The notes below the pieces were generated by a model. That model made no database searches. It was not told where the DNA came from and saw only the letters and a program-made list of their open reading frames with translations. Of a stretch of DNA of 64,000 nt, positions 56,752 to 64,000 are shown one piece after another (the stretch's first letter is position 1; each line of letters opens with the position of its first letter). Both the position numbers and the translations under genes were made by a program. Source of the DNA: Isoetes taiwanensis (lineage: Eukaryota; Streptophyta; Lycopodiopsida; Isoetales; Isoetaceae); contig JAJEKV010000059.1 of the NCBI GenBank assembly GCA_021234155.1, forward strand, positions 3,968,571-4,032,570, in the 5' to 3' direction.

Positions 56752-56939
56752 GGTTATCGATCTCCCGAGGCTAATACCAAAAATGCGTGACCAAGGCTTG
56801 TACGTCCGAGGTCAGATATTTGGCACTTAAGGCCAAGGCCAAAGGCCAGGCCGAGGCCTTACGTGCCAAATATCTGGCCGAGGGCGTACAACTGAGGCCA
56901 CGCATTTTTTGTTATCAGCCGAGGCAAAGACCGATAACC
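56752..56939. mobile_element. foldback MITE, ~190 bp
   Basis: GGTTATCG...AAAAATGCGTG...GTACGTCCGAGG...AGATATTTGGCAC on the left is inverted as GTGCCAAATATCT...GGGCGTAC...CACGCATTTTTT...CGATAACC on the right, leaving a loop of about 30 bp rich in GGCC. No target duplication is obvious. Confidence 0.78.
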
Positions 56940-57712
56940 ACCTTATCGGGCTTATATGGGTAGAATTTAGTACTCCTCTAGTACTGATAACTAATTATCA
57001 GTACTCCAATAGTGATAACCAAAAAACATGGACTCTCACTTTACACAAGAGAATCTGATAAGGAATATAATATCTTATTTAATCTGCAGTAAGTTCATGA
57101 TAATGAAAGGCTAAAGTGATTCAAAATCATGGCAAAACCTGCCTTCACAAAGAAATTGCAAAGTAGTGTAACAACCATATCAAGATGAGTAAAGCCATAA
57201 AAACAAATGAACTCGCTATGACAGACGAACAAGAGGACCAAGGAGGTAAAGAAATGTTAGGAGCTAGCACGCTGAGAGGGAGGGAACAGTAAATGGAAGG
57301 GAGACAAATGCTATATAAAGTCATCAACAAAGACAAAAACGTTAAGATACTAAAAGTAATGCTTGTCTCTCCCCAAAAAAGTTAGCACCGAGATTTGACA
57401 ATACAAGTGGTCTGAATTGCATGCAATTTATATCTGGAGGGACTATCATGTCACTAAGGACATATTTTTATGAAGGTTGTACATCTGGTACGTATTAATT
57501 CTTCCAATAAAAACATAGCATTGTTGCTCATTCAAAGCCACAACACTTCCAGCACCAAAATTTATTACCATATGGCTGAAAATCTCCATTCCGGATATTC
57601 ATGCATAGTTTTATATGCCCTCCCAACCCAAACACGATATTTCATCAATAAATAAATTAACCACTTGCGGAAAGACCTTGCCTGTGGTGCCATCCACTAA
57701 TTTCCAAGTAGC
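56940..57712. other. 3' flank of NLE, no gene recognised
   Basis: Non-coding. It probably includes the NLE 3' untranslated region on its right-hand end. No clear polyadenylation signal could be fixed. Confidence 0.45.
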
Positions 57713-60700
57713 TTAGTTCATCCATAACTTCAGAACTTTATCACGACCACCAGACGCTACCTTTTCACCATCTGGGCTCCAGTCGATTGCAAATACCTAG
57801 AAATCCATGCCAATAGCAGTTAACTATTCATGCTTTCAACTCTTTTTTTAAGCAGCTCTCACATCTAAGACCATGCTAGGGAAATCTTGAGTCTTACATT
57901 TGTATTCTTATTTGGGTTATTATGCAAGCCCCTACATCATATCCTACACCATACTCCCTCTGGTCTCTACATCCCAGTATCATTCAAAGGAATCCAGTTC
58001 AAAATATTACTTATGATTGTGCATTGAGATTGGCATGTTGTATGGCCTACTTATTATTCAAGAACAGTGAAATTTTTTGTTATAAATGAGATATCTATGC
58101 TCTCCAGGAGCACCTGGCTACAGCCCTGACTTTCCTACTTATTATTCAAGAACAGTGGAACCTTTTTGTTATATAAGAAAAACATAATGTATCACCTCAT
58201 CGGCATGGCCAGGAAGATCTTCACGGAGTTTACGTGTCCTCATATCCCAGATCTGCATGAAATTTAAGGCCTATGAGACATCTATAATGAAATAAAATAC
58301 AAACCCTTTGTTACCTTTAACGTGGAATCTTTACTCCCGCTTAATAGAAGTCTGCTATCTGCCGACCAACTGAAATGACCCATATCAAGCTTTGCAGGAC
58401 TTCTTGTACAATAAAACTTAGAAAACAGACGGCCAACCTTATCTGGTAAACAGGGCCAACATGACCTCGAAATGTTGCGATGTAGTCTCCACTATAGCCA
58501 TCCCATAGCTTAACAGATTTATCAAATGATGCACTTGCTATCCAACGGCCATCAGGAGAAAAATACACATGGTTGACCAGCTGCAGTTTCAGTAGTATAC
58601 ATGCTAAATAAAAGAAAGTCTTTCATATATTGCCCTATTTACTGATAACCATATGCACAAAACCACCTTTCACCTGTTGGTGTCCAGTCATTCGGGCAAT
58701 TGGCTTTTTTTCCTGTTTCACCATTCCATAAGAACATTGTGAAGTCATCTGATCCTGAGACAAGTCTTTCAGCTGAATTTCCCTTAGCTTCATTAAATCG
58801 TTTATAAGCTGCCTGCAGCAATCATGAAAATCAACCCATAATACATAAAAGGATCAGTATAAGTCATATCTGGTTATCTATGAATGGACAAACAAGTTGT
58901 ATAAACACAAGTTCAACCTATAGGCTAAGGCTGTTCATTTTGCAATCATTTACCTCTTTAATTTGTTCTCCTGTTCCAAAGTTTCTACGAGTATGATCGT
59001 ACGCTCCTGTACGAAGTACATACTCTGTACTCAATGCCAATGTATTGACCCAATGTCCATGGCCCTGCAGAAAATCAGCAAATCAAAATCTATAAAAACA
59101 TCATCTTTTGCTCTCAAGGAAAGAACAGAGACCTTCAATTCTCTAACAAGTTTTCCTTCTGACGTTTCCCATATTTTGATTGTGCAATCCTGTGAACTAT
59201 AAAAGTGCAGGTAAATAATTGCTCCAAATACTTTAAATGGTATATGGTAACTCAAAAGAAGAGTGATCTATCCAAAAGCAGAGACCACATTTTAATGTCC
59301 CCATAAAGCAATGTAGCACTTTATGTACCCTTTGGCTTCTAAAGGTTGCAAACTTGAACTATTTCATTCTACCAGAGAGTATTGTATTACAGTGCATGTG
59401 AAAGTTCCAATTTCGTAGCAATTTGCTCAACAGCCTGAAAATTTTGGAATCAAGCTTGCAATATCTGCTCTTGTGAAGGCCTGACTCATATAAAAAAACA
59501 GAAATGATGCATAGAAACTGGATTAATAGCCAACAATTTTCTATATGAATGAGAGAATAGGAAGAGATTCATATGAACACATGGTTTTAATGGTAACTAC
59601 TAGTGTCATAAATGCTATAATTATACCCACAAACAGCGATGAGAGCAGATTTTCTATTGAACCAATTCATACGAACAAGTATGGTTTGAATGCTAACTAC
59701 TAATGTCGTACATGCTATAATTATGCCAATAACCAATAAATAGCAGATTTTCTAGTCTCAAGAAGCATCCTTAACTACCCTGTAATGCTGCCGTTAGGAT
59801 GTAAAGAAGTATTCCTCATGTACTTATCAAACTAGAACCAGCATTTAATTGCATAATCAATGTATCCAGTACCTTGAGTATATTAGTCCGCTGCCTCCCC
59901 ACTTCAAACAGGTAACTGCAAGGGTATGACCGCTTAGACATATCATGCACTTCCTTAGAACTACGTCCCAAATGCGAACGTCTCCATCTTTACTTGCGCT
60001 TGCAAACCGCCGACAAGGTGCCTGAATATGAGCAGGCTCCCATGCAACAGCAGTAATCCACTTTTTATGGCCCTATAAAATAGCAGAATTGGATGTCAAT
60101 ATATGACTGAAATTATGCACAAATTAATATAATCCTATACCTTCAAGGGGTTGCCTATGGCCTTCCCGGTGACAGGATCCCAGAGGCAAAGAACTCCATC
60201 CTTGCATCCACTTACGAGCAGTTTCCCATCAGGAGACCATGCAATACAAAGGACCCAATTACTGTGTCCTGAAAACTCCAAACAACGTCCATCCATTCAG
60301 AACCATTCAGATACATACACTTTCAATATACAACAGACATACCATTGCATGTAAACAATGGAGTTTGTGTGCTAATGTCCCAAAACCTAATTGTTGTATC
60401 ACCAGATCCACTAGCCAAACGGCAACTGTCTGGGCTAAACGACACTGATAAGACTGCATCTGAATGACCTGCCAATCACAAAGGATATAAATGCCCCTCA
60501 AGCGCATAGAAGTGGCATAACCAGCAGATATGTCTTAAAAGCTCCTAGATATACAACTTACCTGCAATGCTTGCCGAACAACGCGTGACAGGTGCAATCC
60601 GAAACACAGCCTGAGGATGATATACAATTTTAAGAGTTTGCTCCACCGACACTGCAATTAACGCAATGGAGAAAAAATTGAAGGAAAGCAGTGCAAAAAA

Positions 60701-61049
60701 CGACCAATTTTAATGTTCTTTTTCTTACCTTGGTTTTGCAAAAGATGTGTTCCTAACTGGCCTACTAACTCCTGGCCATTTATGTAGAATGCATACGGTA
60801 ACTTTTCTTCCTGTTCAAGACATAAAAATCATCTGCTTTAATTCCCTTTCAAAAAGACAATTTACAGGCATAACTCACATTCTGTAGAAAATTGTTAACA
60901 AGCCCGTATAGCTCTTTGGGGCCGACGTTTTGTGGCAGATCAAGGGGCGTTCCGGTAACTTCACCATCTCTGTTGGTGAGGACACAAAGGACGTTTTTTA
61001 TGGGCTCGCCTGGTGCAGCACTATCAGTGTCCATGATACTGGGCGCCAT
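57713..61049 (-). CDS. NLE: Notchless homologue (NLE), WD40 60S ribosome assembly factor
   Basis: Thirteen exons: 61049-60879, 60810-60729, 60651-60562, 60468-60343, 60268-60141, 60072-59873, 59196-59133, 59064-58954, 58812-58674, 58580-58438, 58369-58315, 58252-58196, 57796-57713. All junctions are GT/AG and phases agree. The product is about 482 residues, the family's usual size. The N-terminal NLE domain ([33 protein letters not shown]) binds the AAA ATPase Rea1/MDN1. Eight WD40 repeats follow ([95 protein letters not shown]-like, [13 protein letters not shown]). It acts in the nucleolus/nucleus in late 60S maturation and is normally essential. One oddity: a T7 run at 58705-58711 shifts the frame in exon 9 by one base. 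Confidence 0.93.
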
Positions 61050-61380
61050 GTTTAAAACCCTAAACCCCTGCTATCGTTTATTTTTCAAATTTTAAAATGA
61101 GCCATGTATTTTCTAACCTATTTTTCGGCCATGAATTCCATTTGTCGTTTTCTTAGGTTTTTTCTGCGGGAACTTCGAAGCTCAAAACTCGAGGCTTTGT
61201 TCTTGGTTTCTAAGTTAATGCCTTCCGCTTGGAGCCTTCTAAAATCTGTGTCTGCAAGTTTCGTGAAGCTCTCTATAATCCCAGCCTTTGGATCTGGGAA
61301 TATTCCACCATATATGCCTCCTCAATTCATCGTGCCCTACACAAGGCCTAAGCTCTACCATTTAGTCATTTTTGGACTAC
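61050..61380. other. NLE upstream region
   Basis: Contains the presumed NLE promoter and 5' untranslated region. No clear TATA box. A 122-codon plus-strand frame (61104-61472) has no recognised domain and includes the GC-rich hairpin, so I do not call it. Confidence 0.45.
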
Positions 61381-61453
61381 GTAATCGGCGGCAGGGGGGC
61401 ATTCCGCCCTCGCAGGGCCTCTCGGGAGTGCCGCCAGCCTCGCCGCCGATTAC
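61381..61453. repeat. GC-rich inverted repeat near the NLE promoter
   Basis: GTAATCGGCGGC (61381-61392) and GCCGCCGATTAC (61442-61453) are perfect inverted copies around a GC-rich core, in otherwise AT-rich DNA. Confidence 0.8.
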
Positions 61454-63293
61454 GGGACGTAATAAACACTAGGCGAAATTACGAACATGATCGTGGCTAT
61501 GGCGATCACTTGGTCAGGAAGTTGTCCAGTTTTTGGCCGTAGAAAGCCATTTATACAAAAGCTTGAAGAATAGCTTGATCCGTGCATGATTCAAGATAAC
61601 GAAATGCAAAAAAAAGACAATCACAAAATCATTCCGCATTCCATATCTGCAGACAAAACATACAAGATTTTAAAACATGATCTTAAAACATGTGCTTGCT
61701 ATCGGCATAGCTAACATAAAACGGCTGAAAACTTTGATCTAAGCCAGATTCAGAGTAATCTAAACATCTAGAAGCAACCTTTCGGGTTCCTTTGGTCAAG
61801 AAGCTTCGCCATTCTGATGATAAAATCGCGCAGTTGCTCCTTTGCCAGAACAAAATAAAGAGCAAGAAACCTGCCTCAGCTTTTTCATAAGAAAAATCTT
61901 GAGCTTTATGCGCTTTGAATGTTGCCTCTTCGACATCTTGGCCGGAACAAAACAAAAAGCAAGAAACATGCCTCACCTATGTTTATGTCGTAGCTCCCCT
62001 GAGATGCTTAAGCCTACGCTGTGGCTAACATAACTGTTGATTCCGCTTTGCATAGCGCCATACCTGGCTTTGGAACGAATATGACAACAAAAAGCGGCCG
62101 CAATAGGGGCCGAGCGGGGGCAAATAAGGATTTTGCTTTGCATAACGCCATACCTGGCTCCGGAACGAACATGGCAACAAGATGGAACCTGGCTCCTAAA
62201 CGAACATGGCAACAAGAAGCAGCGCAATAGCTGGTTCGGGAACAAGGCAAACATGGCAAACAGGGATTCCGCTTTGCATAGCGCCATACCTGCAGTGCAA
62301 TAGCATTCAAAATCAAAAGTTACAAACCATAGATCCTTCAGATCATTTCCGATATTTCAGTAGTAAAAGTTTGTATTCAAAACTCAGAATTATAGCTCTG
62401 AGATCCAAAAAACATGTGATCAGTGCCAACTTCACAGACTTCCACATGCAATCATTCTCTTCACAACTTCACAGACGTGACTGTTGACTTTTACAGATAT
62501 ACTTAGCTCGAATTACAGTTAGAAGAAACGTGTAAAGAACAGGATAGCTGGAGGTGCGAGAGCACCCTATGCCATGCTAAATAGATGTCATTTAGCAGGC
62601 CTACATGGATGGACTATGAAAAAAATGCTTTTTAAAGCTTTTATCCAAATCCACAGCTCTGGAATAATGTAGAAAGTATGCTTGAGCTTTTTCTGAATTT
62701 GGAAGTGAAAAGTCAAATCTCATATTGTATTACGTTAGTTGAGGCCCGACATGTTGTCATAAAGGCGGAGGCTCTTTATGACATTTCTTGAGGTTGTGAT
62801 GTTCCATGTAAGTATACGATATACATATATCTGTGTGCGACACATCATCAAGGTATTGGGAACCATTGGGGATTAACTTAAGAGGGAATATTGACATTAA
62901 ACTAACCTAAGTACACTAACCAATGGTATTAATTAGCCAAGTAGGCTAGTTAGAATGTGCCACTTGGCCTCCCTCGATTGGGCAAGGGCAGGTTGCCATC
63001 TTTGGATGGCAAATTGAGCTCCCCATCCTAATTCTACCCAAATTCGAGTTTGGGAAGAAGAGGAGGAAGGAGGAAGTTGTCACAACCTAACATCGACCCG
63101 GTTCTATGGATGTTCTTGAGATAACGGTTCCAGCCAGGACACAGGTCAGTTTCTAGGTAGTTGTGTGCTATTCTAACCCTTGTTTGAGGTAGATGGATGA
63201 TTAGATTCTATGTTATGATCTATTTATGATGGTTATGGATGTTGTATCAGATTCTGTTCTCTCTTTCTGTTCCTCCTGTGATGTATGGATTCC
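61454..63293. other. no gene recognised; short tandem duplications
   Basis: A 37-bp phrase (CCAGAACAAAATAAAGAGCA...CTGCCTCA) at 61842-61878 recurs at 61941-61977. CGCTTTGCATAGCGCCATAC occurs at about 62043, 62133 (variant) and 62269, each followed by GAACGAA-CATGGCAACA phrases. Open frames over 61970-62320 are translations of this repeat. Confidence 0.55.
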
Positions 63294-63594
63294 CCCTTAA
63301 ACCCCCTTTTGTTTGGGTGCATATTCACATGGGGAGTGACCAACGAGAGCTGTTGGATAGGCATATTCACCCCTTATTCCTTAATCTACACCGTACACAA
63401 AGTTCCTCGTTTGTGGGGTATGCATGTATAGAATTTGTTATACTGTATAACAAGATTTGTAAAATACTATAAGATTTCAGGCAATATACTATATGGTGTT
63501 GATTTTGTACGTGCAAAACATAATTACAGGGGCTCTCGCTGCCCTACGTCACCCCCCGTGTGAATATGCACCCAAACAAAAGGGGGTTTAAGGG
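63294..63594. mobile_element. MITE-like element with 47-bp inverted arms
   Basis: Left arm 63294-63340 (CCCTTAAACCCCCTTTTGTT...ATTCACATGGGGAGTGAC) and right arm 63548-63594 are inverted copies with about three mismatches. No matching target duplication is seen. The interior is non-coding. Confidence 0.75.
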
Positions 63595-63599
63595 TGCTA

Positions 63600-64000
63600 T
63601 TGAAGGGTGCATGTGGGTTTCCCACCAGAGTATTCATGAGCATAGGCTTGTGAATTCTATGTATAGGTTGCTTGTCAATAGTGATATCCTTCCGCCATCC
63701 ACTAGGTGGTCCCTTCAGCTTTCACCTCCTAATTGGAGACGTATGTGGACTTGGGCTTGGGATAAACTACTCCATCCTAAGGTGGCGTGCTTTGGTGGCA
63801 GATTCTTCTGCCGGATGTCCTCGTGTGAGCGTGCTTGTCCCAGATTTGATCCTCGAGTGTCGGCACTCGCGCCTTGTGCAAGCAAAGGGGCGAGACCATT
63901 GAGCATTGTTTCTTTTTATGTGTTCATCTCCGGCTGTTTGGTCTTGGCTGCTTTCTCTTTTCATGTGACATTGACAAGTCAACAAGTGCTTACAGTGTCT
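63600..64000 (+). pseudogene. LINE C-terminal zinc-binding domain (zf-RVT), partial
   Basis: Frames read STRWSLQLSPPNWRRMWTWA, then WDKLLHPKVACFGGRF, then after a frame change ETIEHCFFLCVHLRLFGLGC. This is the WxxLWxLxxPPKVxxFxWR...TxEHLFxxCxxxxxxW pattern of the zf-RVT domain at the end of L1-type ORF2 proteins. It runs to the window edge and is frame-broken. Confidence 0.75.

Overview
The window looks like nuclear DNA of a land plant with a large, transposon-rich genome. The evidence is split genes with GT-AG introns, a plant-type Pollen Ole e 1 gene, Ty1/copia and Ty3/gypsy LTR elements with an initiator-Met primer site, several LINE families, and TTA-flanked PIF/Harbinger-type MITEs. A seed-free plant such as a fern is my best guess, but nothing here proves it. 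I saw no bacterial operons, rRNA, tRNA or CRISPR.

Layout. 1-8.4 kb: decayed LINE sequence broken by a 4.7-kb structure with long minisatellite-containing terminal inverted repeats, which itself holds a small copia element and a gypsy pol fragment. 8.4-18.1 kb: AT-rich DNA with gene fragments, namely a piece of the NMD factor SMG8 joined to exons of RNA polymerase subunit RPB8 plus a second broken RPB8 copy, bracketed by a direct repeat; then a LINE 3' end. 18.7-35.0 kb: one Ty3/gypsy element on the minus strand (TSD GTCTC) with an extra long ORF after pol. Nested in it are a complete-looking copia element (plus strand) and three copies of a ~540-bp foldback element. 35-40 kb: LTR remnants and a MITE. 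39.8-40.5 kb: an intact two-exon Ole e 1/extensin-like gene. 41.4-44.9 kb: LINE 3' ends and a longer LINE with endonuclease and reverse transcriptase. 45.6-46.0 kb: six near-identical 24-26-bp palindromes. 48.5-51.7 kb: a TIR-bounded element carrying a split gene for a Crypton/DUF3504-like tyrosine recombinase. 51.8-52.5 kb: a fragment of a different, DDE-like transposase. 57.7-61.0 kb: a 13-exon Notchless (NLE) ribosome-assembly gene. 63.3-64 kb: a foldback MITE and the start of another LINE fragment.

Only two host genes look essentially intact, NLE (one homopolymer frameshift) and the Ole e 1 gene. The rest is layered mobile DNA. The least ordinary items are the tyrosine-recombinase gene inside a TIR element, the foldback elements sitting without target duplication in retroelement reading frames, the SMG8/RPB8 composite, and the palindrome array.
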